A DNA stretch of 64,000 bases from Nymphaea colorata (lineage: Eukaryota; Streptophyta; Magnoliopsida; Nymphaeales; Nymphaeaceae). The notes below the pieces were generated by a model that saw nothing but the letters and a program-made list of their open reading frames with translations, did not search any database and had not been told where the DNA came from. The translations under genes were made by a program, and so were the position numbers. The DNA lies in the NCBI RefSeq assembly GCF_008831285.2, contig NC_045142.1, positions 18,351,354 to 18,415,353 of the forward strand. The letters are read 5' to 3'. This document shows, one piece after another, positions 1-11,400 of the stretch; the stretch's first letter is position 1; each line of letters opens with the position of its first letter.

Positions 1-758
1 AAAGGGGAAATGAAAAGGGCATTCATATTGTTTAGGAGATGAAATGTTGGTAGGAAGAATATTGTTCGAACCCTTTGGTGCGAAATGTTAATGCACGAAA
101 TCTCTTGCAGAAAGCCATGTAACACCCTTAAAAGTTTAAACATGATATATATATATATATATTAAACCATCTCTCATGCTTTCCTATATACTTCTCGTGC
201 TATCAGCGTGTGAAATCTGTATTTTCTAAGTGAAGGTCAGCTTCGACCATCTGCAGAGAAATAAGAACAATGGTCATGGAAAAGAGGTGAGACAGAAATT
301 TTAAATTTTTAAGCATAAATTTGCAGCATCGTTAAATTCATTTAAACAGTTGAAAAAAATTCAAAACCCAATTTCTAAAATTCAAACGCTGGTGAAAGAT
401 AGTTTACTTTTTATAACATAAATTTCGAGGGATTTAAACGGGTTAGTTTCAATAAGTGCTTTAAAAAATCATAGCTGGATGAATTGGTACTAACAGAAAA
501 CCAGGAAAAAAAATCAAAATCCTAGAATCGTATCCAGGCTCAATTACATCCTTATTCATGAGATTGTCCAAATAATAACTTGGACTGACAATCATCAGTT
601 ATGAGCTTTAAATTTTAAAATTCTCTAAGCAGTTCTTTTGAGTTGGGATCAGGACAATTTAAAATAGTCAAGTTTTTAACTTATAATTTGGCAGTGACAA
701 CCAATGTTCAAAATCACAGAGATGATGAACGGCAGTGCCTCATTAAGAAACATTAAGG
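1..758. other. AT-rich non-coding stretch
   Basis: I see no convincing coding sequence, RNA gene or transposon end here. It contains a short TA run near 150-162 and is otherwise AT-rich single-copy-looking sequence upstream of the Toc159 relic. It may hold the decayed 5' part of that gene, but nothing can be aligned by eye. Confidence 0.4.
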
Positions 759-3290
759 ATGAAGTTTTTTGACGGTGGGCAGGGAAAATCTGATTTTATA
801 AGTGACCCAATTGCTGAAACCCTTGGTTCTTTTGGCACGAGCTCTCTGGAGGTAGAGGATAATGGCGGGAAGTTGGGATCAATAGAGACCAAAGTGGCTG
901 GTGGCACCAGGGTAATTGCAGAACTTGGTCGTGAATAAGTAGATTCGTCCATTATCTGCGTAGATGTTGCTGGAGTTGATGGAGATGAGGTTCGTAGCAT
1001 AGAGGAGATGAAACGAACTGTACCTTTTAGTAGAGAGTTTGACAAAGAGGCTGCGGCAACAAGTCAACATGTGAAGTACTCACCTTCCATGGATACCATT
1101 ATGGTTGAGGCTTCCGTGAGCGGTGTGGTTGGTGAGCCGGTGTATGAAGAACCTTTCATGACGTTAGGCTCCAAGGGTTCTACTGTTGCCAAGAGGGAAG
1201 ACCCCAACGGTGCTGCCTCGTGTATAAACGTCGGTTTTGGCAAAGAGACTGTTGTTTTAGATGAGGCCCTGATGGAGGGAATGGTTGAAGCTGGTTCAAG
1301 TGATGATGGTTCAACGTGCTTGGTGATTGAACCAGAGTTGGAACCGGTTTCTGAGGCAATAGATGCTGCTGACTGGGAGTTCCAAACCAGTTCCTATGTT
1401 GGGATGTGTGGGAACGATACTGAAGTTGATGGTTCTGATCCAACGGGCCGATTGCAAGACAACCAGTTAACACCCCGAACTAGTTCACAGGGGCCAAATG
1501 ATTCCGAAATTAGAAACAAGCAAGAGCTGGATAGAGCTGGATGCTGATGATGGATCAATTGCTACAGGTGACAACAGTGACGATGTGAATTTCGTCAGGG
1601 AGTTGGAGAATTTCGTGAAGTTCTCCAGAAACTCTGACGTCAGATTTGCTGAGAACGGGTCTACCGCATCTCACATCATTGAGGCAGCAGATAGTGAAGA
1701 AGAAGAAGAATATGGTGATGATGATTAAAGTGTTGTTTGATTCAGCTACCCTGACTGCTTTGTTGAAGGCCGCGAGCAATGTTAATGCCAGATCCACCTC
1801 TCAAAACCCTGCCGGTTTGGGATCATCAGTTCCGGCATTAGGTCTGTCTGCACCTCGCAGAATTAGTAGTGCGGGTAATTTTGCTTCTTCAGCCACGAGA
1901 GAATCAGAAACAGAGAACATGGATGATGAAGAGAAGAAGCTTCATGACAAGATAAACATGATCAGGATGAATTTTTTGCGCCTTGTCTACAGATTAGGAC
2001 AGTCACTCGACGAGTCGGCTGTTGCTCAGGTTCTTTACAGGTTAGCTCTTGCTGAAGGAACGAGGAATAGTAAAACTACTAGACTCTTCAGCCTAGACAC
2101 CGCTTTCCAAACTGCAAAAAAGCTAGAAGAAGATGGCAAAGAGGAGATCGACTTCTCCTGCACTATTTTGGTCATTGGAAGGACTGGAGTTGGCAAGAGT
2201 GCAACCATCAATTCTATATTTGGTGAAGACAAAGTTCCAACCGATGCCTTTCAGCCAGCTACAAGTATGGTGCGAGTGATCACTGGCATTGTGGATGGTG
2301 TGAAACTTCGAGTGATTGATACTCCAGGATTAAGACCTTCAGTTATGGAACAGCGTACCAACAGGGAATTTCTTTCGTCGGTGAAGAAATTCATGAAGAA
2401 ATTCCCACCAGATATTATCTTTTATGTCGATCAGATGGACACCTGTTCACGTGACACCAATAGTCTTCCATTGTTAGAGTCGATCACCTCTAAGCTTGGG
2501 ACATCCATATGGTTCAATGTCACCGTGGCTCTCACTCATGCATCTTCTGCACCACCAGAAGGTCCCAGCGGCTCTCCACTTCCTTATGAAACATTGGTTT
2601 CACATAGGTCGCAAGCCGTTCAGAATTCCATCCGGCAGGCAGCTGGAGATATGCGTCTCATGAATCAGGTGGTGCTTGTTGAGAACCACCCATCATGCAG
2701 ACGGAATCAACGCGGCCACCAGGTGCTGCCCAATGGGCAGAGTTGGCAGCCGCGGTTGCTCCTGTTATGCTACTCTTCTAAGATATTAACAGAAGTAAAT
2801 TCTCTACTGAGACCGCAAGATCCTGCCATCACAAAACTCTTGTTCGGTGGTCATCGTTATCGTTCAGTACCGGTTCCATTTCTGCTGTCCTCATTGTTGC
2901 AGTCAAGATCCCATCCTAGTCTTGCCTCTGCAGATCATGAGGAAGCGTACTTTGAGATGGAGGAAGAGTTGCCTGAAGCTGATACTGACGAAGAAGAATA
3001 TGATCAGCTTCCACCATTCAAACCTTTGGGAAAATCTCAGATAGCTAAGCTGCGCAAGGAACAGAGGAAGGCCTATTTCCAGGAGTATGACTATCGAGTG
3101 AAACTATTCCAGAAGAAGCAATTGAAGGAGGAATTGAGCCAGAGGAGAGAAGCCGAGAAGCCCTCTGGTTCGTGCCCAAGAAGTAGATCAGATGAATCTG
3201 ATCCCGAGAATGGGGACCCCCCTCTATTCAAGTCCCACTTCCCGACATGCTATCCCCATCTACATTTGATGGGGATAAGCTATTATGCTA
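759..3290 (+). pseudogene. Toc159-family chloroplast import receptor, broken copy (acidic + GTPase domains, membrane domain lost)
   Basis: Toc159-family receptors sit in the chloroplast outer envelope and bind precursor proteins through a GTPase (G) domain anchored by a C-terminal M domain. The stretch at about 1726-3230 reads as this family: an entry block FDSATLTALLKAAS, then VLYRLALAEG, the P-loop GRTGVGKSATINSIFG, the G3 motif DTPGL, THASSAPPEGPSG, ENHPSC, VLPNGQSW, and the M-domain entry EYDQLPPFKPLGKSQIAKL followed by KEQRKAY. Upstream (759-1728) is an acidic, repetitive A-domain-like region. Several breaks are visible. There is an in-frame stop at 936, a frame change near 1500-1545, another near 1726, and another near 3225-3232, after which PDMLSPSTFDGD continues in a different frame. 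The remaining roughly 300 residues of M domain are absent; AT-rich sequence follows. I infer a pseudogene. Expression of a soluble G-domain product from the 1646-3325 frame is conceivable but not supported. The paralogue (159, 132, 120 or 90 type) cannot be decided. Confidence 0.82.
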
Positions 3291-3640
3291 ACAAAATTAT
3301 ATATTTGCATGTATTTGATTGTTGATATATATATATAATCCACCTTATATACCATGCATTTAAACACTCCCTAGTTTATATGTGGCGTAGGTTCTTATTG
3401 GAACTCTAAATCCAAAACGCAAACTGATTTTCTTTGTTCATTTACAATTGATTGCATGGAAAAGCTAGTTTGGGTTTCACAAATTGAGTTTCTTTGGCCA
3501 AAATAAAACAGTACACCATGGTTTGAAACGTATATACGTGTGCATCATAACATATTTAAAACAATTTCATTTGCACAAATTTTGCAAGAATAACTATTTA
3601 TGGTTTATGTTCTTGATACAATATAAGTCATTCATTTCGT

Positions 3641-3643
<3 letters not shown>

Positions 3644-3700
<57 letters not shown>
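3644..3700. repeat. (TA)n microsatellite
   Basis: An almost perfect TA dinucleotide run of about 57 bases. It also generates a spurious open frame of alternating Ile-Tyr. Confidence 0.95.
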
Positions 3701-3702
<2 letters not shown>

Positions 3703-5330
3703 TATTTTTTGAGTTGAAAGTTATTTTGGAATCTGAATGATTTTATGCTACACTTTTTAACATCAATGCCACTACCCATATGAATTAGATTGAAGAGGCA
3801 TCAATAACGCACCACTCAACTCGATGCAAAGCACATTTAAGCGTGAGAACATAATTTTTTTTTCAAAGTTTTCGTCTTTGTCATTGTTTTACAGTTTAGC
3901 TTGTAGTCACGATGTCGCATTTGAGATTATGTTGAAAAAGTGGGTTCGAAATATGAAACAAAGTCTTCCTAAAACTCAAGGGTTTGCTTTGATATATACA
4001 GCCCACTTGAAGGAGCATGTGAAAGATACATTCGTCAGCGGTTTCTGTTCTCAACCTTGACGAGGTGCCAAAAATGTAACATCTTGCTTTGAAAAGTTTA
4101 GTTTATATTTAAAATTATGAAAAAACATTGTTAAGTGATTGGTTGTAAACTGAAACTACTAGGGGATGAATTGTGTTATGCTAAATGGATAGCTCGAACC
4201 CTATGTTAGATTGGGTTGAGTCATTACAATGGTATCAAAGTCAATTCAACACTTGGACCTCCAGTCCCTCATGAACATATGCATGTTCCTTAAAGGGAGT
4301 GGATCCCTACGTCCCACTTTGAAACTGCTAAAGGCAGGTTGAATTCCACTAGACCAGGAGCACAAGCCCTAGGCTGAATAGGTACAAGGAAAATCAAACC
4401 CTTCTTTCTTTTGTACATCTTTGTCAACGTCCCTTTGCCATGGTATACTATTAGAGTTTCTGCCCTTACCCTGGTACTATATGTAGCCAGGCATTAACCG
4501 TGTTCTCCTGAACGCAGGAGCTTATTTGGGGCCTTCGTAGACATAGATCAATATTGCAAACTACGTATTGCTTTTCCAAGTATGCTCATCATATGCACCG
4601 CAACGTTCAACATTGCCTTGTGTGTGGAGATTGAGGCTCTCAGGGGGTTGAACTCTCTACATGGTACCGGAGTCCATAGCGTCTGAAGGCTAAGCTCAAT
4701 CAGGTCGTCCTCATCTCAATTTAGGATCTCAAGGTACCCTTGCCTCTGTCTTGCTTCAAGAAGTTACACCCAAATTTACATCACTTTAGACTGTTATGAA
4801 AATAAAATCTGTAGAACAGATCGTGTTGGTAACAAAGACTCTCATGAGTGGTTTCTTTTATGCAGACATACGCACAGAGAGAGAGAGAGAGAGAGAGAAG
4901 ACGCTGGTGTTGGTCTAGTTCCCCAAATTTCCTCCTGCAAAAGAATAATTCAGTCCCCTTCAGGGGTAGAAGAAACATGCATAAATGGCACCCATGAAGG
5001 CCACCTTACGGACCAGTGCTAAATTACAGACTCTGCAGGTATATAGAACTCAATGGTGTGCCGGCCAGTGAACTATATACCATGTTATGAATTTAATACG
5101 GCCATAAATTTATTTCTATCTATGGATACAACAAGTACGGGTGACCATGCATAAATATTCTTGCTCGTGCATCTGACGCTGAGATGTGATCAGTACACCC
5201 GTAAGATCATCATTCTACATATTTCTGCACGTGGTGTCTTGCGATCAAATGCTGATGACGCAACCAGCCGAAGAAAAAGTATAGTAAGCAGGCATTTGTT
5301 GTAGATGCTTTAGTTCTTGCTCATGTGCGA
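3701..5330. other. Intergenic spacer with possible retroelement debris
   Basis: No gene is supported. At 4229-4243 the words ATGGTATCAAAGTC resemble a decayed tRNA-iMet primer binding site, and at 4660 a second similar word (CATGGTACCGGAG) follows a purine-rich tract, so this may be debris of a small LTR element; no LTR pair could be found. A GA run lies at about 4875-4898. The right edge adjoins the stop codon of the ObgC gene. Confidence 0.35.
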
Positions 5331-5426
5331 CTATTTTCGCTGGGGCGATCTGATCGATTCTGTTGATTCTGTTTTTTTATTTGCAGCGCCGACCTTGCCA
5401 CCAGAATCATGCCACACCATTTCCAT
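5331..5426 (-). CDS. OBGC: ObgC exon 6 (C-terminus and stop)
   Basis: Reads [11 protein letters not shown] followed by a short lineage-specific tail ending in a TAG stop. It lies after an ATTAG acceptor 772 bases downstream of exon 5. The MEMVWHDS block is the usual end of plastid Obg proteins, which makes this assignment firm despite the short length. Confidence 0.85.
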   Translation of the reverse strand: MEMVWHDSGGKVGAANKKTESTESIRSPQRK

Positions 5427-8400
5427 CTAATGCACGGAAAAAGACCATCAGTGTCCACTACAAAAGTGAGGAAAACCTACCGTGGTACTTGATCAAGCTG
5501 CTCCAAACTTGAGAGAGAGAAAATGAGTAATAGGTGTCCATATTATTCTCAATGATAAAAAAAACTTGTCGGTCCGTAGGCAGCAAGGACATAAAAAGCC
5601 TGATCCAGCTCAAAATACCTTCAAGAAAATGAACTCGAAGATCCTAGTGAACTTTTAAGTTGAACAACAATTGAAAATGCACGATATATTACAAACACTT
5701 CTGAATCTTTGATAGTCGCTGGGTCATGGGTAAAGGTTTTCATTCAGGTCGGCTCTTAGACAGACCCTTCTATTGGTAGTAAATATAAACAAGCAGGGTG
5801 GGACAGGGGGTTTATCAGATGTCATTGAGTTGTATTCCCTCTGGGGGGATTACCCTAATATGGGATCAGGGTTGTGTGTGAGTTATAGGGTTTCTTTGTG
5901 TTAAAGTTGTGTCAGGGTAGCAGACAGCTGCCAACTTTAAATTCACTTGTATTTCAAAAGGGAACTTGACCAAAGGTTTTTTTGTATGTAGATGTTTTAC
6001 TCTTGGAATGGATAATGCATAGCTTGAATGTTGTGCACAAAGAGGCCTGCAACAATGAAGACGATGCCAAATAAGCAGTATTGCATTTAAATGCCACCAA
6101 ACTTCTTAATCTGTTACCAATTAAAAATCTTGTCCACCTTTATGAATAAGTCTGCATTATGGTGATCTCAGATTGCGTAAACCATGGGTGTCACATACCT
6201 CACATACATTCACTGTGTCACCTTCCTTGACTCCTTGCTTGATGAGGGCTTTGTGAACACCACAGGCCTCCAACACATGCTGGAACCTTCTCATGGACTC
6301 TGCATACCTATACCAGTAAAAGGTTTCCGATGGTCAATTTCTTTTTCCCCCTTCTTGCATTCATAGACAAGAGGGGGGGAATCTATCGGCAGAAATTCAA
6401 GGTTTAAAACGGGTATTAACCACATGATGTACTCTCCTTGGCCAACCATTATAATCAATGGGGAAGAAGCATAATCAGTTACAAAAGCATGAGGAAGTAC
6501 GAAGCTTACTGCCAATTAGTCATTTGGACAAAGCGTTTCAATCCAGCTCCAGTTACGTGCCATGTACTAGAACTGCTATCATAAAAGAGTTCAAATTCAT
6601 CCATGGCAGCATTTCGTTGTCTAGTGATTGCATCTGCTACATGATTCAAGTTTACAGAATCTACAACACCTGCAACAATAGAGTACTTTTAATGCCTATG
6701 GTGGAAATTATATGGTCAAGAGGCCACAGAAAACAAGCAAAATTTGGACATGATGCTACGGATTTACAAAGGAAGAAAGTTCCATGATGAATGCGAGAAT
6801 CAAGAGATCCAAATCAATCCAGTCAATCCACTATATACCCCTTCATATGACAAAGAGAATATTTAGATGGCCAGTCCTAGCAGTAGACCCGATCTATGAG
6901 ATCACTTTTCAGAAGCCCAATGACTAGGTAAAATTTGCTCCTAGGATCAGGGTTGACCAAATCGAGGACATTAAACCTTCCAACCCAAGGCTGACATGAA
7001 CTGCTCGTAAGATATTTATTCCTTCTCATGTACTTCAGCTTTAATTTGATTTGTTAATCATCATCCTTCTTCCAATGTACTCTTATGCCGGACCAAAGAA
7101 ACTTCAAGAGCAATGGACAAATAATGACATGATTCGAAAATCTTATTGGTTTCTGACAAACATTACAAACCAGCATGAAATTCAGGGAATCAATTTCACA
7201 AGAACAATCATATTCAAAAGTGTTTTATACTTTATATTACCTTCAACCTCAGGACTCGATTGCCGTGCTTTCTTCAGGAGTTCATACGCTGCACAAATCA
7301 CTTCATAACTGCCTTGCCTATTCATTGCACTCATGCAGAAAGGACGGATACCCCGAGCAAGCAAATCTTGTTCAAATGAAGCCCACCTCTCAGATGCCTC
7401 TGAAAGATCAATTTTGTTAAATGCAACGATAAAAGGTTTATCTGCAAGAGCAGGACTGAATAACTCTAACTCCAATCTTATAGCATCAAATTCGTAAGTT
7501 GGCTGCTCTGAAGTACCATCAATGACATGTACCTAGACCAGAAAAATAAAATAGGCGACACATCATTCCATTTTGTAGTACTGAAGGTTAACCTAGTAAA
7601 TAGAAAAAACACATGTACATGAACTAAAAGCTGAAGACCAGTCACAATATCAAGGAGAGACAAGCGTCATGACATAATGGGTAAAAACTACTATTAAGGA
7701 GAACAACCATACATACAGAACTTTAAACTAACTGCCAAAACCAAAAACTGATCGAGGAAATTGATATTGACTTCCAATTATTCAGATCGGAAGCTATGTC
7801 ACATAGGTACGAGTGCCGGTACTAATGCAGGTACGGGTATGGGTTCGGACTATTTTCAAAAAACTTGGTGCGGGGGTACGGCTGTGTGTGTGTGTATGTA
7901 TTCAAAATAACACATTCATGACATGATTCAAAATTTACAGATTTTGAAAAAGATACTTGAACAAAATATTAAAACGCAGCTCTGTATGCATTTCCTAAGT
8001 GTAAGCGGTGTAAAGAAAAAAAACGAAAATCCTAAATTTTGGTTAGGAAAGCACTCAGTCAACTTTGGCCAAGTCCTAAATCAGACGGATACAGTCCCAT
8101 GTATGTTGACCGTATCTGGTACTGTTTGACAAGTACCTGAGAAAGTACCAGTACCAGTACTGGTGTCGTACCGGACTGGTAGGGTATGCTACCTTCACAG
8201 CAGTACCCATGTAATAAAGCTAGGAAGCTCTCAAGATTATCATAGGATTTAAGAGATCCAGGTTCTGGTCATCCATATATTGAAGAATGCACATTAGGAA
8301 TAATCAACAATAATAAAATTGTATCAATATACTGCGTCCACTGATAACTGAGAACCAATTCACATTTTCTCAGGAAAATAATGAAGGGATTGAGCTGAAA

Positions 8401-11400
8401 CTGCATTTTCATGTTGTTGACGTGTTTTAATGTACGGGTCTGGGTCTGGACCCGGTCCAGTGTGTGCTCCTGTTTAGGCCTGTTGAGACTCTACTTGTAT
8501 CTTGGTAACCCTAATTTTTGTGAGTGAATGAAATCTTAAGAGAGAGAGAGTCTGGTTGCTGGTGGGCACCAGTTCCTCCTCATCTGTGGTTTTTTCCCTT
8601 TTGTTGAGGGATTTTCCACGTTACATTGTGTTCATCGTATTCTTTTTCCTATTTTTCGTATTTCTATATGGTATCAGAGCCAACGAGTTTGGGAATTTTC
8701 TTTGCGGTCGTGAAGTTTCGGCCCTGACCTTCCCATCACTCGCTGCTCTTGTTCTGCCGCTGACGTTGCCGCCGCCGCCGCCACTGCCACTGCCACGCCG
8801 CCCGGCTGCATCGCCTGAGATCGTTGCCCTCTCCAGATTGACGTCAGAGATTGCTGTCGCCCAAAGCTGCCCTCTGCTCCTCCACCTGGTTCTGAGTTTC
8901 TTGTTTGTGCTCGTATTGGATCACCGTTTGAGTGGTGATCGTCTGCCGCCGTGAAGTTCCAATGGACACCATCGACTCTTGCCGGTTTGCTGTGCGAGCT
9001 CCTTCACCATCGACTTGTGGATGACCTACCAGCGGATTTGATCAAAGGAGAAACGATTTGAGGGCCGTTTGAAGATGATCGTGCCATATTCTGTATACTC
9101 AGTTTCAACAGGTCTCACTAAGCCTGTTTCTGTCCGAGCTTCAATCGAGGGCTCAATCGGCTTTAACTTTTGGGGGTTTTGATTCTGATCGCTTTCCAAC
9201 AAACCAATCTGTCGAAGGGAAGTGGAATCGTGTCAATCGGTGCAGTATTGAGTGAGATTCGAGCTCAATAAGGTTGATCAGACACTTTTCTGCTTTACCG
9301 CCGACCAGTCCCTGTTTCTGATGACTTTTCCGGCGATCGGACCGTTGGATTTTGATGATTCCGGTGCCATTCAATTCTCAACATCCAGGTGATCCTCTCC
9401 ACCAAGTTTGACGTCGATCGGACCACAGATGGCGTTTCTGGAGGCGACGAACGAAATCTGGCGGAAATCGACGACATCTTCCTGAAGCAGGCGATAGGCA
9501 ACCTGCGACTTCAAGGCTCAACGTCCTGAGTGTAGACTGCTCGGATTCAGCCCAAATTTGGAGCGTCCACTCCTTGGCTCGTGCTCTTGCTGTGGTCCAA
9601 ATTTCAGAATTTTTGGAGGTGTCTACGATTTTATACGATTTTTCTAGTGAAGCCCTCTCCGTCAGGCCTGAAGCTGAGTTGCGCCTGAGGACTTTCCCAA
9701 CTGTCCCAGTGCTCTCACGCCTTGGATCATCAGCTACGTCATTTGGCTGTCATCTCCAGCGTCTGCAGCCTCTCTCATTCTACGCCACCAGCGTCGTTCA
9801 GGAAGAAATTTGGGTGTTCTATCGACGTGATGGCGGATTCTCGTATGGGCGAGTGAATCATCGACAGTGGTGCTACTCACCACATGACCGGCGATCCTAA
9901 GGTCTTTCATGGGTATAAGCTTTCATCAGGAAAGGAACGTGTTTCTCTTACCAATGGTTCATCTATCTCTGTGGCTGGGAAAGGGAGTCTCTCACTTTTG
10001 AACAAGTTCTTAGTCCACAATGCTCTACATGTTCCCCATCTTCCCTTGAACCTCTCGTGGGTTAGCAAGATCACGAAAGAGTTGAATTGCGAACTTATCT
10101 TTTCTGCTGATCATTGTGTTATGCAGGACTTGGTGACAGGGAAGAGGATTGGGATTGGTCTGGCTTCTGACGGGCTATATCGTTTACCTATGCGTGCTGC
10201 TCAGGCTCTTATGACGGCAGTTAGCCAAGCAACGAAGAATAAAGAGGACTCTCTTCAGTTGATTCTCCGGTGGCATGAGCGCCTTGGACACCTGCCTTTT
10301 GGACTTCTTAGACAGTTGTTTCCTGATTTGTGTTCCAGGTTAAACATGACCATGGTGTCCTGTGATGTTTGTCACCTGGCCAAACATGTTAGAGCTTCAT
10401 ACCCTTTGTCTAGCCATCGGTCTAATGAGGTATTTGCCATGATTCATTCTGATGTGTGGGGGCCTTCAGGGATTCCTTCTTGTCATGGTTTTCAGTATTT
10501 TATCACATTTATAGATGATTGTTCTCGTAACACGATTGTCTACTTGTTGAAAGACCGTAGTGAAGTTCTTACTGTCATAGAGACTTTCATTGCTTATGTG
10601 GAAACTCAATATGGAGCATCTGTTAAGACCTTTCGATCTGACAATGCTCGTGAGTATATGTGTCAGTCTGTTGATAGCTTCTTTCGAAAAAGGAGAATTG
10701 TTCATGAGACTTCCTGTAGTTATACTCCTCCTCAAAATGGAGTTGTTGAACGAAAGAATCGTCAGTTATTGAATATGACTCGGGCTCTTCTTTTTCAACG
10801 TCATGTTCCAAAAAGGTATTGGGAGGATGTTGTGTTGACCAGTGCGTATCTTATAAATCGTTTGCCTAGTCGTGTGTTGAATGGGCAAACGCCTCACTCT
10901 ATGTTACCGGGGAGTCGTGAACCTTTCTCTCTTTCACCCAGAGTTTTTGGCTGTGTTTGCTTTATTCACAATCATAGCCCGCACATTAAAAAACTTGATC
11001 CAAGGTCTATTAAGGGCATATTTCTAGGTTATTCTCCCACTCAAAAATGGTACAAGTGTCGGGACCCTTCCACTGGTCGCGCCTATGTTAACAAAGATGT
11101 CACTTTCCTTGAACATGCTTCCTATTTTGGTGAGAATCCTCTTCAGGGGAAGAATTTTATGTCAAAGGAAGAGTATTCTCAGTAATACTCCAAGTCAGGA
11201 AATTCAGTTTACAGATTTTTTGGACTACAGGCGTGAATCTGTTGGTCCTTCTATTGAGGTGCTTGAACAGGAGAAAAATGGAGAGTGTTCTACTGGGGCA
11301 GAGGAATGCAATCGTCTGTTTGGGCAAGTTTACTCTAGGCGAAGAGTCTATACAAATAAGATGACAGGTGGTAAGAATTCTACTCCCAATCCAGTTAGTC

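Noticed and set aside
743-1473. Minus-strand open frames opposite the Toc159 relic
   Set aside because: They are antisense shadows of the acidic-domain reading and have no family features.
3484-3717. Open frame ending in Ile-Tyr repeats
   Set aside because: It is produced by the TA microsatellite; no homology and no coding composition upstream.
4205-4720. Possible small LTR (TRIM-like) element
   Set aside because: Primer-site-like words are present, but no LTR pair or target duplication could be found.
8556-8954. 132-codon open frame with Pro/Leu repeats at the start of the ObgC copia
   Set aside because: It begins inside the LTR, crosses the primer site and reads GCC repeats; no gag features.
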